A stretch of 5,668 nt of DNA from JAVBOF01 sp031550915 (GCA_031550915.1 JAVBOF010000118.1:1-5668); one strand, 5' to 3'. Counted from the first letter of the stretch, positions 1-5,313 are shown. A program made the numbers and translations. Notes: generated from the sequence alone by a model not told the origin.

Positions 1-257
1 CCACACAGGGCGATACAGGCCATGCGGAGATAGACATGATTACAAAGGTCTACGCGCACATACTGGATGATGACAGGAAAATCAATGCTCAGAAATTCGA
101 GAAAGAGTTTTATTCCAATCCAGATATGCGCGACGTGAAACCGCCCGAGCCGGAGAAACCCGAATTAGATTTGAATGGTCTGATTGAGCAGTTGAAGCAA
201 TCGCCCGAACTCGCCGCAACACTTGCACAGCTTATTCAAGCACAGGATTCGAACTGA
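1..257 (+). CDS. Tyrosine recombinase (phage-type integrase), C-terminal end, 5' truncated by window
   Basis: The reading frame is open from base 3, so the gene starts outside the window; the ATG at 36 is internal. The visible part reads TQGDTGHAEIDMITKVYAHI and continues to a TGA at 255-257. This matches the C-terminal catalytic end of tyrosine recombinases: the GH pair supplies the late catalytic His, and the Tyr in KVYAHIL, about 13 residues later, is the expected nucleophile. An acidic/proline-rich linker (PPEPEKPELDL) and a short helical tail (LIEQLKQSPELAATLAQLIQ) follow, as in many Clostridia integrases. Such enzymes catalyse site-specific integration and excision. The gene points toward the tRNA fragment at 413-457, the usual int-next-to-att arrangement. 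It is probably the integrase of the element to the left (A). Whether it also acts on the 458-5384 insertion is inference. Confidence 0.85.
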   Translation, partial: TQGDTGHAEIDMITKVYAHILDDDRKINAQKFEKEFYSNPDMRDVKPPEPEKPELDLNGLIEQLKQSPELAATLAQLIQAQDSN

Positions 258-273
258 CAAGCATTACCCGCGC

Positions 274-332
274 TTAGCAGGAGTGCATAATTTCTTAGCA
301 AAAACGCGAAAACGGTTCGAACCGAATTAGCA
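274..332 (+). promoter_or_regulatory. Candidate integrase arm-type sites: three phased TTAGCA repeats, copy 1
   Basis: TTAGCA occurs at 274-279, 295-300 and 327-332. The spacings are 21 and 32 bp, close to two and three helical turns, so all three would face the same side of the DNA. A perfect 12-bp palindrome (cggttcgaaccg, 313-324) sits between repeats two and three. The same hexamers with the same spacings recur at 5098-5156. Their position between int and the crossover region is where tyrosine recombinases usually have arm-type or excisionase sites. Binding is inferred, not shown. Confidence 0.5.
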
Positions 333-374
333 AATATGCAAGCGATTATGCAAGCACAAAATGAGCGGAACGGC

Positions 375-411
375 AAAAACAAAAGAGCCGCAATCTCTCA
401 AAAACGGCTCT
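375..411 (-). terminator. Rho-independent terminator after the tRNA-Arg 3' half
   Basis: Read on the minus strand, AGAGCCG pairs with CGGCTCT (plus-strand arms 384-390 and 405-411). It is followed by a T-rich run, TTTTGTTTTT (375-384 on the plus strand). It begins 2 bp after the encoded CCA of the tRNA half at 413-457, as expected for a tRNA terminator. An equivalent hairpin stands behind the intact tRNA at 5237-5313. Confidence 0.8.
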
Positions 412-412
412 A

Positions 413-457
413 TGGCGTACCCGAAAGGATTCGAACCTTCGACCTACAGAGTCGGAG
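413..457 (-). pseudogene. tRNA-Arg(CCG) 3' half, split at the anticodon loop
   Basis: On the minus strand this segment gives the anticodon loop CTCCGAC, the stem strand TCTGT, variable loop AGGTC, a T arm (GAAGG, loop TTCGAAT, CCTTT), acceptor strand CGGGTAC, discriminator G and an encoded CCA. Nothing upstream (458 onward) can supply a 5' half. The matching half is 4.9 kb away at 5385-5416: ACAGA pairs with TCTGT and GTACCCG pairs with CGGGTAC without mismatch. Together they make a 77-nt tRNA-Arg with anticodon CCG. This half keeps normal T-arm features, with one G-U pair at the end of the T stem. Confidence 0.9.
451..457. other. Attachment core, left site (gtcggag, anticodon loop)
   Basis: The 7-bp sequence gtcggag (CTCCGAC on the tRNA strand) occurs here, at 5275-5281 inside the intact tRNA, and at 5378-5384 beside the tRNA 5' half. 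tRNA identity stops immediately to its right. The flanking acaga at 446-450 would form the anticodon-stem palindrome with tctgt at 5385-5389. A crossover within the anticodon loop is a known target for tyrosine recombinases. The exact cut positions within the seven bases cannot be read from sequence. Confidence 0.75.
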
Positions 458-480
458 AAAGCCGAGCCGATTTTTACGAT

Positions 481-571
481 GTATCTTACAGTATCATACA
501 ACCACGTCAAACCCGCATTGCTATGCGGGTTTTTGACAATCCATTTCTCATGTAGTATCCTACAATATCAT
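481..571 (+). repeat. Pair of 17-bp direct repeats in the left arm of the insertion
   Basis: gtatcttacagtatcat (481-497) and gtatcctacaatatcat (555-571) match at 15 of 17 positions and start 74 bp apart. They flank the hairpin at 511-534. They begin 24 bp inside the left insertion boundary, where recombinase or excisionase binding sites are expected. No coding role is visible. Confidence 0.5.
511..534. terminator. Strong hairpin, probable bidirectional terminator
   Basis: Arms acccgcat (511-518) and atgcgggt (523-530) form a perfect 8-bp stem with a 4-nt loop. On the plus strand the hairpin is followed by a run of five T's (530-534); on the minus strand the following run is shorter. An outer gtcaa/ttgac pair extends the symmetry. 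It could stop minus-strand transcripts of the ATPase gene (661-1875), or plus-strand read-through from the integrase side into the insertion. Confidence 0.65.
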
Positions 572-598
572 GTGATTTCTGCTAATATTCTGACCTCC

Positions 599-620
599 GC
601 TTAGCTGGCGCTTAGCTGGA
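599..620 (+). repeat. Two tandem 11-bp units, gcttagctgg(c/a)
   Basis: gcttagctggc at 599-609 is followed directly by gcttagctgga at 610-620. The motif resembles the first arm-type repeat on the right side of the att sites (gcttagcagg at 272-281, and the same at 5096-5105). Inverted copies of the related TTAGCA hexamer (tgctaa) lie nearby at 580-585 and 649-654. This fits a recombinase arm-site cluster at the left end of the insertion; the role is inferred. Confidence 0.45.
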
Positions 621-660
621 ACGCCTTCATCATTGTTCTTTTGCATCTTGCTAATAGCGG

Positions 661-1875
661 TCATTTATTTAAAAGCCAATCAATAGCATTTTGTTTTTGA
701 ATACCCTCATAATTAGCAGTGGGCATTATTGTATCCAATGTCAAAAGGATTTTTGGATGATTATCGTTAATGTTTTTCAATGGCTCCAGTTCGCGCTTAA
801 GAGTTTGTTCATCCATCGTTGAGGCAGCCACTTGATAATAGATCGTCTCATCAGCACGGATCGCGACAAAATCAACTTCAGAGTCTTTCAGTTGCCCAAT
901 ATAAACGTCAAAACCCCGCCGTAACAATTCTAGATAAACAATGTTCTCCAGTATGTGGCCAATATCACTCTCCTGCCCTTGAACTAATGAGTTTCGCAAT
1001 GCAGTGTCCACGACATAATACTTACTTTGGGTTGAGAGAAACTGCCTGCCCTTTATATTATACCGAGAGGCTTCATAGAGAACCAAACTATCGGTAAGCC
1101 CACGGATATAGCGGTCAACCGTTTTTTGATCCACGCTTTTTCCTGCGGATTTCAGCGTGTTGGAAATTTTTGTGGGTGAAACCTTATTGCCTATGTTATG
1201 CAACAAGAATTTAGTAACGTTCTCAAGCGCTGTAACATCAGATATTTTCAAGCGGGCTACGATATCTTTCAGCAAAATGGTGTTATAGATATCATGCAAA
1301 TACTCCAGAGAGTCTTTAGAGTCAAGCTCAAATTTAAGCGTAAATGGAAACGATCCAGTTTCCAGATACAGATTGAATCGTTCGACATTGGACAATTTAT
1401 TCTCCTGTAAATCAAGCCCAGCACAAAATTCCTGGAATGATAAGGGAAGCATCTTGAGCTCTACATATCTGCCCGAAAGCAAGGTTGCTAGTTCTCCTGA
1501 CATAAAGTACGCATTTGACCCAGTAATATAGACATCGCAATTTTCATTGAGGAAAAGGCTGTCAACGACTTTTTCAAACTGGTCAACATGCTGAATCTCA
1601 TCTAAAAAGATGTAATTCATTTTATCGGGTTGCAAAAGAGAGTTGATATGGTCATACAAGACCATATATTTCGTTAGGTACTCGTATTGGACATCTTCAA
1701 AGTTTATAATGATGAGTTGTGGCTGTTCAACACCGCTTTCCAGCAAATAGTCACGGTAAATATCGAACATTGTGGATTTCCCGCAACGACGAACACCTGA
1801 TACTACTTTTATGATTTGCTTATCTCTCCATCGTATCAGCCAATCCAAGTAGGATGTTCTTTCGATTGTTTTCAT
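661..1875 (-). CDS. AAA ATPase with C-terminal DUF4143-type domain
   Basis: The 404-residue start MKTIERTSYL is preferred over an in-frame ATG 15 codons upstream because GGAGG lies 8 nt before it. The AAA domain covers roughly residues 15-150, with Walker A GVRRCGKST (27-35), Walker B YIFLDEIQ (88-95), a sensor-like ITGSNA (117-122) and Arg136 in LSGRY, a possible arginine finger. Residues 225-290 look like a winged helix. Residues 305-385 carry LENIVYLELLRRG, SEVDFV and YYQVA, the nuclease-fold-like (PD-D/EXK-type) pattern of DUF4143 proteins. The family is widespread in bacteria and archaea and its cellular role is not established. It is transcribed away from the hsd operon with its own promoter, so it is separate cargo. 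The gene looks intact. A role in DNA defence is possible but not shown. Confidence 0.85.
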   Translation of the reverse strand: MKTIERTSYLDWLIRWRDKQIIKVVSGVRRCGKSTMFDIYRDYLLESGVEQPQLIIINFEDVQYEYLTKYMVLYDHINSLLQPDKMNYIFLDEIQHVDQFEKVVDSLFLNENCDVYITGSNAYFMSGELATLLSGRYVELKMLPLSFQEFCAGLDLQENKLSNVERFNLYLETGSFPFTLKFELDSKDSLEYLHDIYNTILLKDIVARLKISDVTALENVTKFLLHNIGNKVSPTKISNTLKSAGKSVDQKTVDRYIRGLTDSLVLYEASRYNIKGRQFLSTQSKYYVVDTALRNSLVQGQESDIGHILENIVYLELLRRGFDVYIGQLKDSEVDFVAIRADETIYYQVAASTMDEQTLKRELEPLKNINDNHPKILLTLDTIMPTANYEGIQKQNAIDWLLNK

Positions 1876-1899
1876 AGCGTCCGCCTCCATTATATGTAC

Positions 1900-1928
1900 A
1901 GTGTATTCCAATTTTAACACAAAATCAA
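1900..1928 (-). promoter_or_regulatory. Candidate promoter of the ATPase gene
   Basis: On the minus strand TTGATT (1923-1928) and TACACT (1900-1905) are 17 bp apart, each matching 4 of 6 consensus bases. Transcription would start about 20 nt before the GGAGG ribosome binding site at 1886-1890 region. The -35 hexamer directly touches the inverted repeat at 1929-1958. Confidence 0.4.
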
Positions 1929-1958
1929 CAAATTTCAGGATTTCGATCCTAAAATTTG
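1929..1958. promoter_or_regulatory. 30-bp near-perfect inverted repeat next to the ATPase promoter
   Basis: Two 13-base arms (1929-1941 and 1946-1958) are complementary at all but one position, around a TTCG centre. The repeat abuts the proposed -35 hexamer of the ATPase promoter, a typical place for an activator or repressor site. A hairpin in RNA crossing from either side is also possible, but there is no T tract that would make it a clear terminator. Confidence 0.55.
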
Positions 1959-2290
1959 CATTACATACTTGTTCAATATAACATGATGATCATAGCAGAG
2001 AGAATAAAATTACAAGTAGCCCACTCTTGCTAACAAAAAAACTTTGTCAGTAGTTTACGCCTCTTAATTCAAGATACCACAAAAAATCCGTATTGTCTTT
2101 CTTTCCTACACTTCTGCCTAGTGTGGAGATGCTCAGTACATCTTTTGATTGTAGCTAAGGCTTTTGCGACCATCAGGATTTATTCTACCCCCACCCTTAA
2201 TGAAAATCAAATAATCAATATACTACAAGTTATTATAGCACACGACAGCTGTTGATAAACACAAAGCGGACCATATATTAGTTCATTTTT
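1959..2290. other. Gene-free AT-rich stretch
   Basis: I see no convincing coding region, RNA gene or long repeat here. The only local structures are a weak hairpin (acact/agtgt, 2107-2123 area) and an isolated tgctaa near 2030. The stretch separates the minus-strand ATPase promoter from the plus-strand hsd operon promoter. Confidence 0.4.
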
Positions 2291-2294
2291 TATT

Positions 2295-2359
2295 TTCAAA
2301 AAAGTAATTACTTTTATTATAATATTTCTATTTACTATAGTAATTACTTTCTGTATACT
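2295..2359 (+). promoter_or_regulatory. Two candidate promoters with identical palindromes in their spacers (hsd operon control region)
   Basis: Promoter 1 is TTCAAA (2295-2300), 17 bp, TATAAT (2318-2323). Promoter 2 is TTTACT (2331-2336), 17 bp, TATACT (2354-2359). Each spacer contains the palindrome agtaattact: 2303-2312, extended to a 16-bp perfect palindrome at 2300-2315, and 2339-2348. The two are exactly 36 bp apart in the same relative position. A further palindrome, ttactatagtaa (2332-2343), overlaps the second. Because the next gene encodes a Phd/YefM-like protein, a family that autoregulates through short palindromes, these are good operator candidates. Operator function is inferred. 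Confidence 0.6.
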
Positions 2360-2394
2360 AGGTAATAGAGTAATCGGGAAAGAACGGCGATAAT

Positions 2395-2598
2395 ATGGGG
2401 AAGCAACGCAAAAAAAACATCATTCCTGAACACAAACAAGCGACCGAATTTTTGCGCGGACAATCTTCGAAAATCTTTAAAGAAGTTGCCAGTAAAGACG
2501 ACGTCGTTGTTGTCAATAAAAGCAGCCGCCCCTATGTCGTTATTATCTCGTATGACCGTTATGTGAGACTGAAAAAGGAAGAGGATGCTGACATATGA
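2395..2598 (+). CDS. Phd/YefM-like small protein (antitoxin-type), first gene of the hsd operon
   Basis: The product has 67 residues. A basic N-terminus (MGKQRKKN) is followed by FLRGQSSKIFKEVASKDDVVVVNKSSRPYVVIIS in outline: a helix that organises a repeated Ser/Lys region, then the paired strands VVVVNKSSRPYVVII and a Tyr-rich helix (YDRYVRLKKEE). This is the layout of the Phd/YefM DNA-binding fold (helix, 'x(V/I)V..N.G.P.A.(I/L)', then helix). Phd/YefM proteins bind palindromic operators and usually neutralise a toxin, but no toxin gene follows. Instead the stop codon overlaps the hsdM start (ATGA, 2595-2598), so translation is probably coupled. The ribosome binding site is weak (a purine run near 2378-2386). 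A likely role is repressor of the hsd operon. I am confident of the fold class and less so of the function. Confidence 0.7.
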   Translation: MGKQRKKNIIPEHKQATEFLRGQSSKIFKEVASKDDVVVVNKSSRPYVVIISYDRYVRLKKEEDADI

Positions 2599-4307
2599 TT
2601 AACTTTACTGAAAAAGCCAATTTTATATGGAGCGTGGCCGACCTGTTGCGCGGGGATTTCAAGCAGAGCGAATACGGCAAGGTAATTCTACCCTTCACTG
2701 TGCTACGGCGGTTTGATTGTGTGTTGGCTGGTTCCAAGCAGAAGATACTGGAGATTAATAAAACGCTGACGGTGAGCAATAAAACGCCGATATTTAAGCG
2801 CTATACAGGGCATGACTATTACAATGTCAGCCAGTTCGATTTCGAAAAGTTGCTGGATGACAGCAACGCTATTGAAACAAACCTCCGCGACTATATCAAT
2901 GGTTTTTCTGACGACGTCAAAGAGATCCTCGATAACTTTGAAATAGGCACTATAATTGAGCGCCTGAAAAAGGCGAATCTGCTGTACCTCATTGTGCAGA
3001 AGTTCAGCGAGATCGACCTGCGGGATGATACGGTGGATAACCTTGAGATGGGATATATGTTCGAGGAACTGATCCGCAGGTTCTCTGAGCAATCTAACGA
3101 AACGGCTGGTGAACATTTCACGCCCCGTGAAGTTATTGAGTTGATGGTGGAACTGCTTCTCGATCCCGACCAAGATGTTTTGACGCAGGACGGCATAGTC
3201 CGTACAATATACGATCCAGCTTGCGGCACAGGCGGGATGCTTTCCGTTGCCCAGAACAAAATGAGGGAACTAAATCAAACCATCCAGATTATCCCCTTTG
3301 GCCAGGAGCTGAATCCCGAGACGTATGCCACCTGCAAATCTGACATGATTTTGAAAGGCAATGCAAACAGCGAGATCAAGCTGGGCAACAGCTTTTCCGA
3401 AGACGGGTTCAAAGGAAAATATTTTGACTACGAGCTATCCAACCCGCCGTTTGGCGTCGAATGGAAGAAGGTTGAAAAATTCGTGAAGGACGAAGCGGCG
3501 AACCTGGGCTATGCTGGCCGATTTGGCGCGGGAACGCCACGCATTTCCGACGGTTCTTTGCTGTTCTTGCAGCATATGATTTCCAAAATGACGTTGCCAG
3601 AAAAGGGCGGCAGCCGTATTGGCATCGTATTCAACGGTTCTCCGCTTTTTACAGGCGACGCAGGCAGCGGCGAAAGCGAAATACGGCGGTGGGTTATTGA
3701 AAATGACTTGTTGGAAGCTATCATCGCCCTGCCCGACCAGCTTTTCTACAACACGGGCATCTCTACTTATATCTGGATATTGACCAACCGAAAAGAAGAG
3801 CGCCGCAAAGGGAAGATACGGCTGGTGAATGGCGTTAGCTATTTTGAGAAAATGCGGAAATCGCTTGGCAATAAGCGTAATGAGATCAGCAAGCAAGACC
3901 GCGAGGATATCGTTAGACTCTATTCGGCATTTGAGCCCAGCGAAGACTACAAGGACTTTGATAACGCTGATTTTGGGTATTACAAAATCACAGTGGAGCG
4001 GCCTTTGTATGCCGATAATCAGCCTGTGACCGATCAAAAAGGTAACAAGAAAGCAGATACTAGCCTGCGGGATACCGAAACCGTTCCGCTGAAAGAGGAT
4101 ATCCAGGAATACTTCCAGCGCGAGGTACTACCTCATGTGCCTGACGCGTGGATTGATGAGAGCAAAACTAAAATCGGGTATGAGATTCCGTTTACACGGC
4201 ATTTCTACAAGTTTACGCCCCTGCGCCCCAGCGAAGAAATCATGACGGAGATCAAAGCGCTGGAGAAAAAGATTGCAGAAGAATTGGCGGAGGTGTTGGG
4301 GGAGTGA
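2595..4307 (+). CDS. hsdM: Type I R-M system DNA methyltransferase subunit HsdM (N6-adenine)
   Basis: The 570-residue product has an HsdM N-terminal helical domain (about 5-145), then the family signature GEHFTPREV (172-180), SAM-binding motif I DPACGTGGM (207-215), and catalytic motif IV NPPF (283-286) within a SNPPFGVEW context. Later landmarks are GIVFNGSPLF (343-352) and the region around LPDQLFYNTGIS (379-390), both usual for type I methylases. HsdM transfers a methyl group from SAM to adenine N6 within the bipartite site chosen by HsdS, working as an M2S complex. All key motifs are present and the length is normal, so the enzyme should be catalytically competent. It overlaps the upstream Phd-like gene by ATGA and the downstream hsdS by GTGA. 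No hsdR lies in the window. Confidence 0.95.
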   Translation: MINFTEKANFIWSVADLLRGDFKQSEYGKVILPFTVLRRFDCVLAGSKQKILEINKTLTVSNKTPIFKRYTGHDYYNVSQFDFEKLLDDSNAIETNLRDYINGFSDDVKEILDNFEIGTIIERLKKANLLYLIVQKFSEIDLRDDTVDNLEMGYMFEELIRRFSEQSNETAGEHFTPREVIELMVELLLDPDQDVLTQDGIVRTIYDPACGTGGMLSVAQNKMRELNQTIQIIPFGQELNPETYATCKSDMILKGNANSEIKLGNSFSEDGFKGKYFDYELSNPPFGVEWKKVEKFVKDEAANLGYAGRFGAGTPRISDGSLLFLQHMISKMTLPEKGGSRIGIVFNGSPLFTGDAGSGESEIRRWVIENDLLEAIIALPDQLFYNTGISTYIWILTNRKEERRKGKIRLVNGVSYFEKMRKSLGNKRNEISKQDREDIVRLYSAFEPSEDYKDFDNADFGYYKITVERPLYADNQPVTDQKGNKKADTSLRDTETVPLKEDIQEYFQREVLPHVPDAWIDESKTKIGYEIPFTRHFYKFTPLRPSEEIMTEIKALEKKIAEELAEVLGE

Positions 4308-4894
4308 AGCGATATGCGGAGTATAGGGATAGTGGGATTGACTGGATTGGGGATATACCAAAGGATTGGAGGACTGGGAAAGTTGGTTGGTATTTCCAAA
4401 TTCAACTCGGGAAAATGTTGCAACCAGAGAAAAAGTCGATTGAAGATACTCTCGAACAATATCTTTGTGCAATGAACATTGGGAAAGGAGGACTTAGGCT
4501 CGACATAATAAAAGAGATGTGGTTTTCGCAGCAAGAAAAGGAGACCTATGCTCTTAGGCGTGGAGACCTTTTGGTGGTGGAAGGAGGCGATGTAGGCCTA
4601 TCAGCTATTTATAATGGTTTTCCAGAAAACTGCTATATCCAAAACGCACTACATCGAGTTCAAAATAATAACAAAGCCATAACTACCTTTTTAATGTTCT
4701 GGCTATCTTTTCTTAAGCAAATTGGATACATCGACTTAATATGCAACAGAGCAACAATTGCCCATTTTACAAAAGATAAATTTGTGAACTCTCCAATGTG
4801 TTTACCTCCACTTGACGAAACCCAAATCGAAAAACTCCAGGAATACCGCCAAAGCATCATCAGCGAGGCGGTGACAGGAAAGGTGGCAATCTGA
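4304..4894 (+). CDS. hsdS: Type I R-M specificity subunit HsdS, half-length (single recognition domain)
   Basis: The start is GTG at 4304, overlapping the hsdM stop, with GGAGG (4289-4293) 10 nt upstream. The 196-residue product opens with the HsdS signature YRDSGIDWIGDIPKDW (7-22). One target-recognition domain follows (about 25-168), including GDLLVVEGGDVG (87-98) and ATIAHFTKDKF (150-160). It closes with LPPLDE (167-172) and IEKLQEYRQSIISEAVTGKV (175-194). Full HsdS proteins have two recognition domains and about 400 residues. In addition, the usual roughly 25-30 residues between LPPL.E and IEKL..YR (start of the long spacer helix) seem absent. The middle of the gene is more AT-rich than its ends, as expected for exchanged recognition domains. 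It may be a decayed subunit, or a half subunit that must dimerise; the short helix favours impaired function. Confidence 0.9.
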   Translation: MKRYAEYRDSGIDWIGDIPKDWRTGKVGWYFQIQLGKMLQPEKKSIEDTLEQYLCAMNIGKGGLRLDIIKEMWFSQQEKETYALRRGDLLVVEGGDVGLSAIYNGFPENCYIQNALHRVQNNNKAITTFLMFWLSFLKQIGYIDLICNRATIAHFTKDKFVNSPMCLPPLDETQIEKLQEYRQSIISEAVTGKVAI

Positions 4895-5154
4895 TGGCAA
4901 AATCTGCGCAGGAGAAAGCTGTTAAAAAACAGATCAAAGAAGCAAAAAAGCAAGCAGATGATACCGCTCGCAGAGAAAGGGCTAAGTCAATTATTGATGG
5001 GCAACCAATAAGAAATGGTATGCGCAGTATGGATGGGAACGCGGAGCAATTACTTAATACAAGTGCAGGATTCGAACTAACAAAGAATTTTCTGCGCTTA
5101 GCAGGAGCGCATAATTTCTTAGCAAAAATGCAAAAACGGTTCAAACCGAATTAG
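4894..5154 (+). CDS. Small ORF after hsdS; N-terminal fragment fused out of frame to an integrase tail
   Basis: The ATG at 4894 shares one base with the hsdS stop (TGATG), and a purine-rich aaaggtgg just upstream can serve as ribosome binding site, so translation is likely coupled. Residues 1-33 are a highly charged helix (MAKSAQEKAVKKQIKEAKKQ onward) and residues 36-53 read IIDGQPIRNGMRSMDGNAEQ region, which looks like the start of a longer protein. I do not recognise the family. From about 5054 the DNA is the integrase-tail repeat, read in a different frame (residues about 54-86, ending LAKMQKRFKPN). The C-terminal third is therefore probably a fusion artefact and the gene truncated. In type I loci hsdR often follows hsdS, so the missing downstream DNA may have included it; that is inference. 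Confidence 0.5.
   Translation: MAKSAQEKAVKKQIKEAKKQADDTARRERAKSIIDGQPIRNGMRSMDGNAEQLLNTSAGFELTKNFLRLAGAHNFLAKMQKRFKPN
5054..5080 (+). pseudogene. Relic of an integrase C-terminus (second copy)
   Basis: In the integrase frame, 5054-5080 reads L-I-Q-V-Q-D-S-N-stop, against L-I-Q-A-Q-D-S-N-stop at 231-257. Codons upstream of 5054 no longer match the integrase. The insertion therefore once had, or recombined with, a homologous int gene of which only the last eight codons remain. The small ORF 4894-5154 crosses this relic in another frame. Confidence 0.7.
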
Positions 5155-5156
5155 CA
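5098..5156 (+). promoter_or_regulatory. Candidate integrase arm-type sites, copy 2
   Basis: TTAGCA lies at 5098-5103, 5119-5124 and 5151-5156 with the same 21- and 32-bp spacing as copy 1. The interrupted palindrome cggttcaaaccg (5137-5148) keeps its arms although its centre has changed by one base relative to copy 1. Conservation of motif and phase in both copies supports protein binding here. Confidence 0.5.
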
Positions 5157-5204
5157 AATATGCAAGCGATTATGCGAAGTGCAAAACGGGCAGAAATACA
5201 AAAC

Positions 5205-5235
5205 AAAAGAGCCGTAATCTCTCGAAAACGGCTCT
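5205..5235 (-). terminator. Rho-independent terminator of the intact tRNA-Arg
   Basis: On the minus strand AGAGCCG pairs with CGGCTCT (plus-strand arms 5208-5214 and 5229-5235), followed by TTTTGTTTTG. It starts 1 bp after the encoded CCA of the tRNA at 5237-5313 and is the homologue of the hairpin at 375-411. It should end the transcript that begins at the tRNA promoter at 5437-5465. Confidence 0.8.
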
Positions 5236-5236
5236 G

Positions 5237-5313
5237 TGGCGCACCCAGCAGGACTTGAACCTGCGACCTCGTGAGTCGGAGTCACGCGCGCTATCCAGCT
5301 GCGCTATGGGTGC
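5237..5313 (-). tRNA. tRNA-Arg, anticodon CCG, complete with encoded CCA
   Basis: The 77-nt gene folds fully on the minus strand: acceptor GCACCCA/TGGGTGC (7 bp), D stem GCGC/GCGC with a normal AGCTGGATA loop, anticodon stem CGTGA/TCACG with loop CTCCGAC, T stem GCAGG/CCTGC with loop TTCAAGT, discriminator G and CCA. The anticodon is CCG, reading the Arg codon CGG. It differs from the split tRNA (413-457 plus 5385-5416) in the acceptor, anticodon-stem and T-arm sequences but shares the anticodon loop. It lies inside the insertion, about 125 bp downstream of the resident tRNA promoter and ahead of a terminator, so it probably replaces the disrupted gene. Confidence 0.95.
5275..5281. other. Attachment core copy within the intact tRNA (gtcggag)
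   Basis: Identical to the cores at 451-457 and 5378-5384. Both sides belong to the same tRNA (its stem strands pair perfectly), so this site is currently an unbroken, potentially usable target for the integrase. Confidence 0.6.

Larger units (their letters stand above)
244..457 (+). repeat. Long imperfect direct repeat, copy 1 (int tail to tRNA anticodon loop)
   Basis: This block recurs at 5067-5281 with a constant offset of 4,824 bp from base 274 onward; one 1-nt indel lies between the int stop codon and 274. Bases 274-351 and 5098-5175 differ at only 4 of 78 positions by hand alignment. The terminator hairpin and the tRNA 3' half are also shared, while the stretch just before the hairpin (about 352-383) is poorly conserved. 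The repeat consists of the integrase 3' tail, presumptive recombinase arm sites, a tRNA terminator and a tRNA-Arg 3' half, so it is an element end rather than a simple duplication of the tRNA. Confidence 0.85.
5067..5281 (+). repeat. Long imperfect direct repeat, copy 2
   Basis: Second copy of the block at 244-457: int tail, three TTAGCA repeats, palindrome, terminator and tRNA-Arg 3' half, at an offset of 4,824 bp. It is nearly identical over 5098-5175 (74 of 78) and diverged in the tRNA sequence itself. The copy-2 tRNA is intact, whereas the copy-1 tRNA half is severed. Confidence 0.85.

Noticed and set aside
336..555. Two overlapping short plus-strand ORFs across the tRNA half
   Set aside because: They read through a terminator hairpin and the tRNA 3' half on the other strand, have no clear ribosome binding site, and encode tRNA-derived peptides.
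1876..1920. Longer start for the ATPase (ATG 15 codons upstream)
   Set aside because: The downstream ATG has GGAGG at ideal spacing and gives the family-typical N-terminus; the extension would overlap the proposed -10 hexamer.
2100..2130. Small hairpin (acact/agtgt) as a terminator or RNA gene
   Set aside because: The stem is only five base pairs with no T tract and no neighbouring transcript that needs it.
2395..2598. Complete toxin-antitoxin pair
   Set aside because: The Phd-like gene has no adjacent toxin gene; the next gene is hsdM, so a toxin-antitoxin system cannot be claimed.
2703..4037. Several long minus-strand open frames within hsdM
   Set aside because: They are antisense shadows of a well-supported hsdM and show no recognisable motifs.
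4128..4953. Minus-strand open frames across the hsdM/hsdS and hsdS/small ORF junctions
   Set aside because: They are antisense to recognised genes and have low-complexity or unrecognisable products.
458..5281. Insertion bounded by 451-457 and the core inside the intact tRNA (5275-5281)
   Set aside because: Excision between these sites would join tRNA halves with mismatched acceptor and anticodon stems; only joining 457 to 5385 restores a tRNA.
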